A DNA stretch of 7,219 nt from Nitrospirota bacterium (GCA_003235785.1 QJYE01000191.1:1-7219); one strand, 5' to 3'; counted from the stretch's first letter, positions 1-6,172 are shown. The notes: generated from the sequence alone by a model not told the origin. A program made the numbers and translations.

Positions 1-108
1 GACAAGATGAGCAGGAACGCCATTGATTGAGAATCTATGCTGGGAAATATTTCGTCTCACTGAGGTGAGCACCACACCCTTACACCGCATACAAGGCAGA
101 GAACAATT
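1..108. other. Leader region upstream of the kinase-like gene
   Basis: No gene can be supported here. All plus-strand frames entering from the left reach a stop within about 30 bases, so a few terminal codons of an upstream gene could be present but cannot be identified. On the minus strand an ATG at 23-21 opens a frame reading Met-Ala-Phe-Leu-Leu-Ile-Leu before the window edge; with only seven codons and no Shine-Dalgarno it cannot be called a gene. A TTGATT at 23-28 followed by an A/T-rich stretch near 46-53 is a poor promoter candidate. Confidence 0.4.
56..69. repeat. Short perfect inverted repeat upstream of the kinase-like gene
   Basis: CTCAC and GTGAG form a perfect five-base inverted repeat around the four-base loop TGAG, about 40 bases before the GTG start at 109. 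It could fold as a small hairpin in the 5' leader or be half of a protein-binding site. It is short enough to arise by chance. Confidence 0.3.
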
Positions 109-1869
109 GTGGAAACCCTCATGAAGAAACAACTATTCGCGGGAAAATTTGAGATCCAGGGAGAGATTGCCAAGGGTAAAACCGGCACAATTTATTACGG
201 GTATGATATGGGGCTTCGTCAAGAAGTCGCGATTAAAGTCTACCATTCCCATATCAACGGCCGCTTAATTCGGGGGAACGCCTTCATCGAAAAATCAAAG
301 CCCCTGCTGCTGATTGACCATCCCAATCTCATTAAAATTTTCAAAGTCGAGGAAGAAGACAATACTCCCGTTGTCTTTATGGAATTCTTCGACGCCCCCA
401 GCCTCCAGCAGATGATTTATGAAAAAGGCCCACTGTCCATCCAAGACATGCTCATGCTGGCTCGAGAGATTACGGAAGTCCTTGTCCATACCCACTTTCA
501 AGGCATCATCCACGGAACCCTTCATCCCGGCCATGTCCTGGTAGGCCCTCAAGGTCAAATCAAGGTGATGGACCTGGGTTTATCATGGATCCTGATGGAT
601 ATTTTGTCCAATTGTGACATAGAGCTGCTTCGGCCACTCCCGTATTTACCTCCGGAAATCGCAAAAGGGGAGCTACTCAATCTTAGTAGCGATCTGTATT
701 CTCTGGGATTTATGATGTACGAAATGCTGACCGGCACCGTACCTTACGCTGGCCTCCCCAAAACATCCATCATGGGAAAATTGGCGTTTGACCAAGCCGA
801 TCCCGTCTTAGACTTTCCTGTTACGGTCCCAGAAGCCATATGCGACCTCATTCGCCAGATGACACGCAATAAATCCCAACAGCGATTACAGGATGCTACC
901 CATGTCCTCACCATCATCAATCAGCAACTCGCCAAGCTCCCATTGAATGGAAGCAGCACCTTCTCTCCGTCCGTGCCTCCTCAACCGAAGGAGCCCACGC
1001 CAAAAGCGCCAGAAGAACCTCAGAAGGCATCCATAGGCCCTGCACCTGTTGTGAGCACAGCGGAACCACCCCTCAAAAAAACACCCAGGGTCCAACGGCC
1101 AAACACGTCCCTGAATTATGTCCACGCCAAACACACAAAAATATTCAACAAAATTGGGATTGCCCTTGTCCTCATCTCATTGGTTGCGGTGGCTGGAACA
1201 TTGGGGTATTGGTATCGCGATATATTCGAACCCTATCTTTCTCCCGTTCCTCCGCTACCGGATAACATCTCACAGGAAATACCGCCGCAGGCAATGCCTG
1301 TCGAAACTGAGATTTCCATCGCTTCCCCTCAAGAACCTGTGAATATTCAGGAACCTCAGTTAGAAACAGACAATCTCCTGACAAATGAACTACCGCCCTC
1401 GATCATGGGAAAAGAACCCGTAAGGCATTTACCGTCAACCCCTACTCCACCTTCTAGGCAATCCGAGAAAAAACCGAGCCATTCCAACAGCACCCAAACA
1501 CCACCGTCCGGCGAAACTGAACCCGTAAAATCTCTAGCCCCGACTAAGCAACAACCTGACACCAACTCAGCTCCAATCCCAGCCCAAAAAGAATCATCTG
1601 CAATAACCCCGACAACTTCAGAGATAACTCCCTTACCAAACACGAATAAAGCCAAGGAACACGAACTTGACCGGAACCCTCAGCCCTTATTAGACCCAAC
1701 TCATAAAATCCTCCCTGCGAATATGGAATCTGATCCAACTGCGGCATCATCAGAAGATAAGAAGCCTCTGCCTACGGACGAGGAAATTGAAGAACTCCTC
1801 CAATCACTCGAGGTGCCCGAAGCCGATTCTTCGTCGGTTCTGGAACCCGGATCATTCAGCAAACCCTAG
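109..1869 (+). CDS. Membrane-anchored serine/threonine kinase-like protein, probable pseudokinase
   Basis: A 586-residue protein with an N-terminal Hanks-type kinase fold (about 14-275), a linker, one transmembrane helix (about 349-369) and a Pro/Thr/Ser/Glu-rich tail predicted to be extracytoplasmic. Seen in sequence: a glycine loop that keeps two of three glycines (GKTG, 23-26), VAIK lysine K43, alphaC glutamate E61 ten residues before HPN, DLG at 155-157, PPE at 181-183 in the APE position, and the F-helix SSDLYSLG (193-200). The catalytic loop is degenerate: HRDLKPxN reads HGTLHPGH (135-142), so the catalytic Asp, the Lys and the metal-binding Asn are all missing. Phosphotransfer is therefore doubtful; ATP or partner binding may remain. 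No PASTA or other sensor domain is visible in the tail. The start is either GTG 109 or the in-frame ATG 121; neither has a strong Shine-Dalgarno. A shadow frame was ruled out by motif order and length. Confidence 0.88.
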   Translation: METLMKKQLFAGKFEIQGEIAKGKTGTIYYGYDMGLRQEVAIKVYHSHINGRLIRGNAFIEKSKPLLLIDHPNLIKIFKVEEEDNTPVVFMEFFDAPSLQQMIYEKGPLSIQDMLMLAREITEVLVHTHFQGIIHGTLHPGHVLVGPQGQIKVMDLGLSWILMDILSNCDIELLRPLPYLPPEIAKGELLNLSSDLYSLGFMMYEMLTGTVPYAGLPKTSIMGKLAFDQADPVLDFPVTVPEAICDLIRQMTRNKSQQRLQDATHVLTIINQQLAKLPLNGSSTFSPSVPPQPKEPTPKAPEEPQKASIGPAPVVSTAEPPLKKTPRVQRPNTSLNYVHAKHTKIFNKIGIALVLISLVAVAGTLGYWYRDIFEPYLSPVPPLPDNISQEIPPQAMPVETEISIASPQEPVNIQEPQLETDNLLTNELPPSIMGKEPVRHLPSTPTPPSRQSEKKPSHSNSTQTPPSGETEPVKSLAPTKQQPDTNSAPIPAQKESSAITPTTSEITPLPNTNKAKEHELDRNPQPLLDPTHKILPANMESDPTAASSEDKKPLPTDEEIEELLQSLEVPEADSSSVLEPGSFSKP

Positions 1870-1980
1870 GCAGGTGACATCCCCTTATCATCTTGGGCGA
1901 ACAGCAGACCTGTGTTTCACACTTCCCCCACACTGAACCTACTTGTGATGCCATCCTGAATTTTCCAACCAATAATGACA
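1870..1980. other. Intergenic spacer between the kinase-like gene and comM
   Basis: No gene is visible. A weak GTGT-TTC-ACAC hairpin lies near 1913-1925, but no run of T follows it, so it is not a convincing terminator for the kinase-like gene. Confidence 0.4.
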
Positions 1981-2009
1981 TTGTTCCACCTCTCAACATC
2001 TCCTATACT
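1981..2009 (+). promoter_or_regulatory. Candidate sigma70-type promoter for comM
   Basis: The -35 element TTGTTC (1981-1986) is separated by exactly 17 bases from the -10 element TATACT (2004-2009), which matches TATAAT at five of six positions. Transcription would start near 2016, giving a leader of about 46 bases before the comM GTG. The -35 match is only moderate. Position and spacing are the main support. Confidence 0.5.
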
Positions 2010-2014
2010 GAATT

Positions 2015-2040
2015 GAGAAATTACGAAAAAAGGCTTTCTC
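2015..2040 (+). promoter_or_regulatory. Inverted repeat in the comM leader
   Basis: GAGAAA (2015-2020) and TTTCTC (2035-2040) are perfect inverted repeats around a 14-base A-rich loop, sitting at the predicted 5' end of the comM message. The hairpin would enclose the AAAAAAGG tract (2026-2033), the only purine-rich ribosome-binding candidate before the ATG at 2045. It may affect initiation or protect the 5' end. With six A/T-rich pairs the fold is weak. Confidence 0.3.
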
Positions 2041-2044
2041 CCTT

Positions 2045-2068
2045 ATGAAAAGAAATCACATGTGTTAG
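2045..2068 (+). other. Seven-codon upstream reading frame overlapping the comM start
   Basis: ATG at 2045 opens a frame reading Met-Lys-Arg-Asn-His-Met-Cys and ending at TAG 2066-2068. It overlaps the first codons of comM in a different frame. AAGG at 2030-2033 lies 11 bases before this ATG, whereas the comM GTG has only a weak GAAAAG nearby. Ribosomes ending on the short frame could reinitiate at GTG 2062. A chance reading frame is also quite possible. Confidence 0.25.
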
Positions 2069-3588
2069 CCAAAGTACATAGCTTGGGGTTAGTTGGATTA
2101 GAGGCGAACCCTATTGAAATTGAGGTCGACATTGGAGGGGGGCTTCCACAATTTTCTATTGTGGGCCTGCCCGATGCTACGGTACGAGAGAGCCGGGATC
2201 GGGTCCGATCGGCACTTAAAAATATCGGGTTTCGATTTCCCCCGAAAAAAATCACCGTCAATTTGGCTCCTGCTGGCATCAAAAAGGAAGGCGCAGGATT
2301 GGAACTGGGTATTGCCATTGGCATCCTCATCGCCGAGGGAGTCCTGACCCAAGAATGCGTCACGCCGTATTTATTTGTCGGGGAATTGGCCTTGGATGGG
2401 CGGATTAAAGAGGTCCCTGGCGCCCTTTCTATGGCCATGGCGACATACCCCCCGCAGGCACTCATTCTTCCACACGATAATACGATGCAGGCGAGCGTGG
2501 TGGACCATGCCACTATGTATGGGGTCCACACCCTCCCACAAGTCGTGGAATTTCTTCAGGGTGCGCTTGCGTTAACTCCGGTGAAGGCCGATCCTGACAC
2601 TTTCCAACCACACTCCCCGACCCTTGATGAAAACTTTGCCGATGTTGTCGGCCAATTCCAAGCCAAGCGTGCGCTCGAAGTGGCCGCAGCCGGTGGACAT
2701 AACCTCTTAATGATCGGCCCACCAGGGTCGGGAAAAACTATGTTAGCCCAACGGCTCACTGGAATTTTGCCCCCCATGAGTTTCCAGGAATGTCTGGAAG
2801 CCAGCCAGATCCATAGCGTGGCAGGCCATTTACCCACGACAGCCCCCCTCCTCTCGGCTCGGCCATTTCGTGCTCCGCACCACACCATTTCTGAAGCTGG
2901 GTTAGTCGGCGGAGGCTCCATTCCCCGACCAGGGGAAGTATCATTGGCTCATCGTGGCGTGTTATTTCTAGATGAAGCGTTAGAATTCAAACGCACATTA
3001 TTAGACAGTTTGCGGCAACCATTGGAAAATGGCACTGTCACCCTTACCCGCGCACAAGCCAGTTTGACCTTTCCAGCAAAAATCATGTTAGTGGTCGCCA
3101 TGAACCCCTGTCCCTGCGGTTATTGCGGTGATCCCACGCATGAATGCCTCTGCACGCCGTATCAAATCCGTCGATACCGCAGCCGCCTCTCCGGACCACT
3201 CTTAGATCGACTGGACATTCACATTGAAGTCCCGGCTGTTCCGGTCAAAGAATTATCGGGCACGACAACCAGCGAGAGTTCGGACAAGATTCGTGATCGC
3301 GTGATACAGGCCCGCCAACGTCAGCTCACACGCTATCATCACGAGCACACGCTCAATAATGCCCAACTCAAACCACGGCAGGTCACAACCTACTGTCAAT
3401 TAGATGAAACCGGGAAAACGCTGTTGGAGCACGCGGTTACCCGATTGGGGCTCTCAGCACGGGCCTATGGACGTATTCTTCGGGTTTCCCGAACCATTGC
3501 TGATCTGGCAGAATCCGAACATATTCAACCCCCTCATGTCGCTGAGGCCATTCAATACCGAACACTGGATCGCCCACTTTCCTCATAA
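2062..3588 (+). CDS. comM: YifB/ComM-family Mg-chelatase-like AAA+ ATPase
   Basis: A 508-residue protein, about the length of E. coli ComM/YifB. The N-terminal ChlI-like domain (about 1-185) carries VGLPDATVRESRDRVRSAL and the NLAP motif typical of the family. The AAA+ module follows: DVVGQ (194-198), Walker A GPPGSGKT (219-226), Walker B LFLDE (301-305), sensor-1 AMNP (346-349) and SGPLLDRLD (377-385), which holds the probable arginine finger. A helical C-terminal domain contains LSARAYGRILRVSRTIADL (464-482). ComM is known as a hexameric helicase that promotes branch migration during natural transformation and acts on DNA in the cytoplasm. A cluster of five Cys (350, 352, 355, 362, 364) plus H360 may bind zinc; the E. 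coli protein lacks most of it. The GTG start is chosen because an in-frame stop at 2014-2016 is followed by no ATG before the conserved N-terminus. Likely transcribed with the next gene. Confidence 0.95.
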   Translation: MLAKVHSLGLVGLEANPIEIEVDIGGGLPQFSIVGLPDATVRESRDRVRSALKNIGFRFPPKKITVNLAPAGIKKEGAGLELGIAIGILIAEGVLTQECVTPYLFVGELALDGRIKEVPGALSMAMATYPPQALILPHDNTMQASVVDHATMYGVHTLPQVVEFLQGALALTPVKADPDTFQPHSPTLDENFADVVGQFQAKRALEVAAAGGHNLLMIGPPGSGKTMLAQRLTGILPPMSFQECLEASQIHSVAGHLPTTAPLLSARPFRAPHHTISEAGLVGGGSIPRPGEVSLAHRGVLFLDEALEFKRTLLDSLRQPLENGTVTLTRAQASLTFPAKIMLVVAMNPCPCGYCGDPTHECLCTPYQIRRYRSRLSGPLLDRLDIHIEVPAVPVKELSGTTTSESSDKIRDRVIQARQRQLTRYHHEHTLNNAQLKPRQVTTYCQLDETGKTLLEHAVTRLGLSARAYGRILRVSRTIADLAESEHIQPPHVAEAIQYRTLDRPLSS

Positions 3589-3591
3589 GGA
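3586..3591 (+). promoter_or_regulatory. Shine-Dalgarno of the 74-residue protein, overlapping the comM stop
   Basis: TAAGGA includes the comM TAA stop and lies six bases before ATG 3598. Ribosomes terminating on comM would stop on this site, so translation of the two genes is probably coupled. Confidence 0.6.
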
Positions 3592-3597
3592 CTCACA

Positions 3598-3822
3598 ATG
3601 GAAGCCTTTAAAATTTTTCGTTGGTGGTTCATGATTGGCGCTTTAATGGCGCTGGCCGTCATCATGATTCAAGGCGGTATTCGTGACCTCATGCTGGCTC
3701 AAGAGCCGATATGGGAGGTCAAATTGATCGAGTTGGGACCACCGATTTTTGGGGGCGGGCTCTTGGGAGGCTGCATCGCCTTAATCCTGAATCGTATCAA
3801 AAAAACGCCACCTTCCCGATAA
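3598..3822 (+). CDS. Small two-helix membrane protein of unknown function
   Basis: A 74-residue hydrophobic protein starting nine bases after comM. The N-terminus is short with positive charges (K5, R8). Transmembrane helix 1 covers about 9-27 and helix 2 about 48-64, the second opening with the glycine-rich GGGLLGG (52-58), a pattern suited to tight helix packing. The connecting loop (about 28-47) has charges of both signs, and the C-terminus (RIKKTPPSR) is basic. The positive-inside rule then places both ends in the cytoplasm. I do not recognise a family. The close spacing and a Shine-Dalgarno built on the comM stop indicate co-translation with comM; a role in anchoring or DNA uptake is only a guess. 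The reading frame, composition and Shine-Dalgarno make a real gene likely. Confidence 0.75.
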   Translation: MEAFKIFRWWFMIGALMALAVIMIQGGIRDLMLAQEPIWEVKLIELGPPIFGGGLLGGCIALILNRIKKTPPSR

Positions 3823-3915
3823 TTGTCCCGTACTCCTGGAGAAAAGAAAATTCCCTCTAGCCAGCAACCGTATCCGGTGAGTACAATACCCTCCAATTTG
3901 ATCATGAGTTTTTTC

Positions 3916-3924
3916 AGAAGGAGG
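3916..3924 (+). promoter_or_regulatory. Strong Shine-Dalgarno for the 145-residue protein
   Basis: AGAAGGAGG is close to the ideal anti-16S complement. It lies four bases before GTG 3929 and ten before the in-frame ATG 3935, so it supports a start here without deciding between the two. Confidence 0.65.
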
Positions 3925-3928
3925 CATC

Positions 3929-4366
3929 GTGGGCATGGACGTGAAAATCGGACCACATTGGTATCGCAATTCAAACGGCACCGTGGAAATCGAAGGACTT
4001 CCCCAAATGGAATTAGAACTTCGGAAAACCGGCGGAGTGCCCATTCGAGTACGATTTGCCATTTTTGATACCGGCGGAAAGATGCATGCCAAGATCGAAG
4101 CGAATTCCCTCGTGGTCAATGAACAGGGGGCCTACCACTTGGAACGATTGGAGAATGGGCTGGTATTAACGTCGACAAACAACCGCAAGCGAGTACTCGC
4201 CATTAATGTCGGCGAGAACAATCAAGTGGAGATTCCAGAAGGCGAGTTCTATACCCTGAAAGGGCACCTGTTAAAAATCACCCCTCAGGAATGGTCCGTA
4301 GAAAAAACCACGTGTGGCTCAGGTGAAACGGATATGCAAGGCCAGGCTGTCACAGTCGGCTCGTAA
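3929..4366 (+). CDS. Conserved-looking beta-rich protein of unknown function
   Basis: A 145-residue soluble protein (143 if ATG 3935 is the true start) with no signal peptide or membrane segment. Alternating hydrophobic patterns separated by turns suggest a mostly beta-strand fold: DVKIGPHWYRN, then TVEIEGLPQMELELRKTGG, RVRFAIFDTGG, KIEANSLVVNE, GLVLTSTNNRKRVLAINV, VEIPEGEFYTLKGHLLKITP and EWSVEKTTCG. The mention of a final EGEFYTLKGH-type segment is only descriptive; I do not recognise the family. The C-terminal 17 residues are polar and probably disordered. The spacing of 106 bases from the previous gene allows its own promoter, though only a TACAAT (3882-3887) without a matching -35 is visible. 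The strong Shine-Dalgarno and coherent fold pattern support a real gene. It converges with the minus-strand cluster. Confidence 0.82.
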   Translation: MGMDVKIGPHWYRNSNGTVEIEGLPQMELELRKTGGVPIRVRFAIFDTGGKMHAKIEANSLVVNEQGAYHLERLENGLVLTSTNNRKRVLAINVGENNQVEIPEGEFYTLKGHLLKITPQEWSVEKTTCGSGETDMQGQAVTVGS

Positions 4367-4405
4367 CGAATCACAGAAGTGGTTTCCCACCGAAGCCCCC
4401 TCACC

Positions 4406-4429
4406 AAGCCTCCTGATTATCCAGGGCTT
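4406..4429. terminator. Hairpin between convergent genes, possible bidirectional terminator
   Basis: AAGCC and CTG on the left arm pair with CAG and GGCTT on the right arm, giving eight base pairs with a two-base bulge and the loop ATTATC. It lies in the 88-base gap between two genes that end towards each other (4366 and 4455), where a shared terminator is expected. Neither side has a run of T or A, so it is not a classical intrinsic terminator. Confidence 0.3.
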
Positions 4430-4454
4430 CCTCATACATAATCAAAATGCCCGA

Positions 4455-4661
4455 TCAGATTTCGGCCGTCGGTGCATCGCACCGGCCTTCGCAAATCGCA
4501 CAAATCCGAGCTAACACTCCTTCGCCGACGCCTGCTGGCCCTAAGGAACAGCCCAAGTCTAACGCCACCACATCAGTCCCCTGGTACGTCCACAGACGAC
4601 CACATTCCTGACAGCAGTACCATAAGGTATATCCCGGCCATTCTCGGTCACGTACGGCCAT
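4455..4661 (-). CDS. Small Cys-rich, zinc-ribbon-like protein
   Basis: A 68-residue protein from ATG 4661; a TTG at 4664 would add one residue. Two cysteine pairs frame the chain: a WYCCQECG segment near residues 14-21 and ICAICEGRC near 53-61, giving CxxC...CxxC with two extra Cys. This resembles a zinc ribbon with a 33-residue middle part, YQGTDVVALDLG onward, that looks beta-like and glycine-rich. AAAGG (+ strand 4673-4677) lies eight bases before TTG and 11 before ATG. It starts 41 bases after the preceding minus-strand gene ends and is probably the last gene of the ltaE operon. The family is not recognised; zinc binding is inferred from Cys spacing alone. The opposite strand offers no comparably coherent protein. 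Confidence 0.55.
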   Translation of the reverse strand: MAVRDREWPGYTLWYCCQECGRLWTYQGTDVVALDLGCSLGPAGVGEGVLARICAICEGRCDAPTAEI

Positions 4662-4702
4662 CAATCACTGAACCTTTGTACCCTGACGCATGGTCAAAGA
4701 CC

Positions 4703-4948
4703 TCAGTCAGAGGCCCCATCTTCTGACAGCAACGCCTGAATCTTCTGAGGCACCGTAGGCAACCATTCAGCAAATGGCACATCCGCATCCACCACAATTT
4801 CAATTTTGCCATTGGCCAACCGACGGACAACACCTGGACGTTCTGGGGAAAGCGGAATTTCCACCGCCTCTCGCGAAATTTCCAATTCATCCGTCAATTC
4901 TAATATCTGTGAAATCTGTTGAAACGAAACAGCTGGTAAAGAACTCAC
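4703..4948 (-). CDS. Small soluble protein of unknown function downstream of ltaE
   Basis: An 81-residue acidic protein from GTG 4948. An N-terminal helix (about 8-23, SFQQISQILELTDELE) leads to a strand (EAVEIPLSPE), then an apparent beta hairpin around ANG (VVRRLANGKIEIVVDADV, 40-57) and a C-terminal helix starting at PFAEWLP (58-64). No signal peptide, membrane segment, cysteine or catalytic motif is visible. An upstream extension to ATG 4993 or GTG 4996 is open, but it adds a Lys/Cys-rich stretch that looks non-coding, and the strong GAGGGGG Shine-Dalgarno lies four bases before GTG 4948, so that start is preferred. It follows ltaE by 81 bases on the same strand and precedes the Cys-rich gene, suggesting one operon. 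The family is not recognised. Confidence 0.72.
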   Translation of the reverse strand: MSSLPAVSFQQISQILELTDELEISREAVEIPLSPERPGVVRRLANGKIEIVVDADVPFAEWLPTVPQKIQALLSEDGASD

Positions 4949-4952
4949 GTAA

Positions 4953-4959
4953 CCCCCTC
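4953..4959 (-). promoter_or_regulatory. Shine-Dalgarno deciding the start of the 81-residue protein
   Basis: On the minus strand this reads GAGGGGG, four bases before GTG 4948. No comparable purine-rich site precedes the alternative starts at 4993 and 4996. Confidence 0.55.
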
Positions 4960-5029
4960 TTTTCTCAAGTGGCCAAAATTTCTTACAAGTCATCACTCCC
5001 CGTCAATACACCCAATCCATTTTCAAGAT

Positions 5030-6061
5030 CTAGCCACTGGCGAACACACGAGCAAAAATTCTCCCGGCAGCATCCACATCCTCACGATGAACATCCAAAT
5101 GCGTCACAGCCCGAAAGGACCGCTCACCAACTGCATTCAGCAACACACCGGCTTCACGGCAGTCCTTGAGTAAGTGCTCCGTGGACTTAGAAGATTTCGG
5201 CACTTGGAACATGACCATATTCGTCTCGACTGCGGACACATCAACCGCAACGCCAGGCATGGCCTGGAGCAACTGCGCCAAATGCTTGGCGTTGGCATGA
5301 TCGTCGGCTAAGCGCGTCACATGATGTTCCAACGCATAGATCCCGGCAGCCGCCAACATTCCCACTTGTCGCATCCCGCCACCAAACACTTTACGCAATC
5401 GGCGAAGCTTTTGAATACGCACGGCATCAGACACAACCATCGACCCAACTGGAGCTCCTAACCCTTTCGACAAACAAAACGACACCGTATCAAAGAAACG
5501 AGCATATTCAGCCACCTTCACTCCCGCCTTCACCGAGGCATTAAATAACCGAGCCCCATCCAAATGCAAAGCCAGACCATGCCTACGGGCAAGGTCCGTC
5601 AATTGACGAATCGTCTCCAGCGGATATACTGAACCACCGCCCACATTATGTGTCTGTTCCAAGCACAAAAGGGTCGTCGGAGGCGTATGTAAATCCGGTC
5701 GCCGAATCGCCGCTTCAACCGCGTCGGAAGACAACAACCCACGAATGCCCTGCACAGGACACAGTTGCACGCCTGACAAAGACGAAGCCGATCCACCCTC
5801 ATAACGAAGGATATGTGCGGAGCTCTCAACAATCACCTCATCCCCAGGTTGGGTATGCAGTCGAATCGACAATTGATTGCCCATTACCCCGGTCGGAACA
5901 AAGAGGCCAGCCTCTTTCCCCAACAAGGAGGCAGCCATAGCCTCCAAGCGGTTCACCGTGGGATCTTCGCCATACACATCATCGCCCACTTCCGCATCGG
6001 CCATGGCCTGCCGCATGCCAACCGTGGGTTTCGTCACGGTATCACTGCGTAAATCAATCAT
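5030..6061 (-). CDS. ltaE: Low-specificity L-threonine aldolase
   Basis: A 343-residue fold-type I PLP enzyme that cleaves L-threonine and L-allo-threonine to glycine and acetaldehyde in the cytoplasm. The N-terminus MIDLRSDTVTKPT matches the family hallmark, as does VGDDVYGEDPTVN (25-37). PLP-site residues are visible: H83 in the position that stacks on the ring, D168 and R171 in HLDGARLFN (166-174), and K199 in FCLSKGLGAPVGS, the Schiff-base lysine. GGGMRQVGMLAAAGIYAL and THLDVHRED near the end are also typical. Length agrees with E. coli LtaE. ATG 6061 is chosen because it matches the family N-terminus; the frame stays open to 6127, but the extra 22 residues are basic and aromatic and would begin within the predicted promoter. 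TTG 6070, four bases after GGAG, is a possible alternative. It appears to be the first gene of a three-gene minus-strand operon. Confidence 0.95.
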   Translation of the reverse strand: MIDLRSDTVTKPTVGMRQAMADAEVGDDVYGEDPTVNRLEAMAASLLGKEAGLFVPTGVMGNQLSIRLHTQPGDEVIVESSAHILRYEGGSASSLSGVQLCPVQGIRGLLSSDAVEAAIRRPDLHTPPTTLLCLEQTHNVGGGSVYPLETIRQLTDLARRHGLALHLDGARLFNASVKAGVKVAEYARFFDTVSFCLSKGLGAPVGSMVVSDAVRIQKLRRLRKVFGGGMRQVGMLAAAGIYALEHHVTRLADDHANAKHLAQLLQAMPGVAVDVSAVETNMVMFQVPKSSKSTEHLLKDCREAGVLLNAVGERSFRAVTHLDVHREDVDAAGRIFARVFASG

Positions 6062-6095
6062 AATACTCAATCGTCTCCGTATAAAAATCTGCCAA

Positions 6096-6103
6096 CGATA
6101 TCG
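6096..6103. repeat. Palindrome at the predicted ltaE transcription start
   Basis: CGATATCG is a perfect eight-base palindrome that covers the predicted +1 of the ltaE promoter, with further TATCGATA-type symmetry to its right. An operator at this spot could block transcription, but an eight-base palindrome alone is weak support. Confidence 0.2.
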
Positions 6104-6108
6104 ATACC

Positions 6109-6137
6109 ATTCTATGCAACCCATCACCCACGCACAA
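6109..6137 (-). promoter_or_regulatory. Candidate sigma70-type promoter for the ltaE cluster
   Basis: Read on the minus strand, TTGTGC (6137-6132) is followed after 17 bases by TAGAAT (6114-6109), a five-of-six match to the -10 consensus. Transcription would begin near 6102 and leave about 40 bases before ATG 6061. The -35 match is partial. The position agrees with the chosen ltaE start and argues against the longer frame from 6127. Confidence 0.42.
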
Positions 6138-6172
6138 GATTTTCTTTAGCCGGTGCTCTACAATAGGCTCCA

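Noticed and set aside
2043..2531. Minus-strand frame of 162 residues
   Set aside because: It lies antisense within comM, shows no recognisable motif and has the Ser/Thr/Pro-rich look of a shadow frame.
2556..2921. Minus-strand frame of 121 residues
   Set aside because: It is antisense to the conserved AAA+ core of comM, and its composition merely mirrors the real codons.
3823..4068. Plus-strand frame of 81 residues starting directly after the small membrane protein
   Set aside because: It overlaps the better-supported 145-residue gene in another frame, is Arg/Ser-rich and has no Shine-Dalgarno.
3781..4119. Minus-strand frame of 112 residues
   Set aside because: It is antisense to two supported plus-strand genes and has no coherent fold pattern.
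4464..4487. GGCC/GGTGC hairpin as a terminator for the Cys-rich gene
   Set aside because: The repeat lies inside the coding part of the gene and no T run follows on the minus strand.
4472..4726. Plus-strand frame of 84 residues opposite the Cys-rich protein
   Set aside because: It is basic and Pro/Ser-rich without motifs or Shine-Dalgarno; the minus-strand frame is more protein-like.
4703..4948. ImmA/IrrE-like metalloprotease reading of the 81-residue protein
   Set aside because: The NGKIEIVVDADVPFAEW segment faintly recalls the strand before the ImmA helix, but there is no HExxH motif.
4774..5169. Plus-strand frame of 131 residues
   Set aside because: It is antisense to the 81-residue gene and the end of ltaE; His/Pro/Ser-rich composition marks it as a shadow.
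6062..6127. 22-residue N-terminal extension of ltaE
   Set aside because: The family begins at MIDLRSDTVT, the extension is basic and aromatic, and it would start inside the predicted promoter.
6159..6164. TACAAT as a -10 element for the RmlD-like gene
   Set aside because: It is only eight bases before the ATG and has no -35 match at the right spacing.
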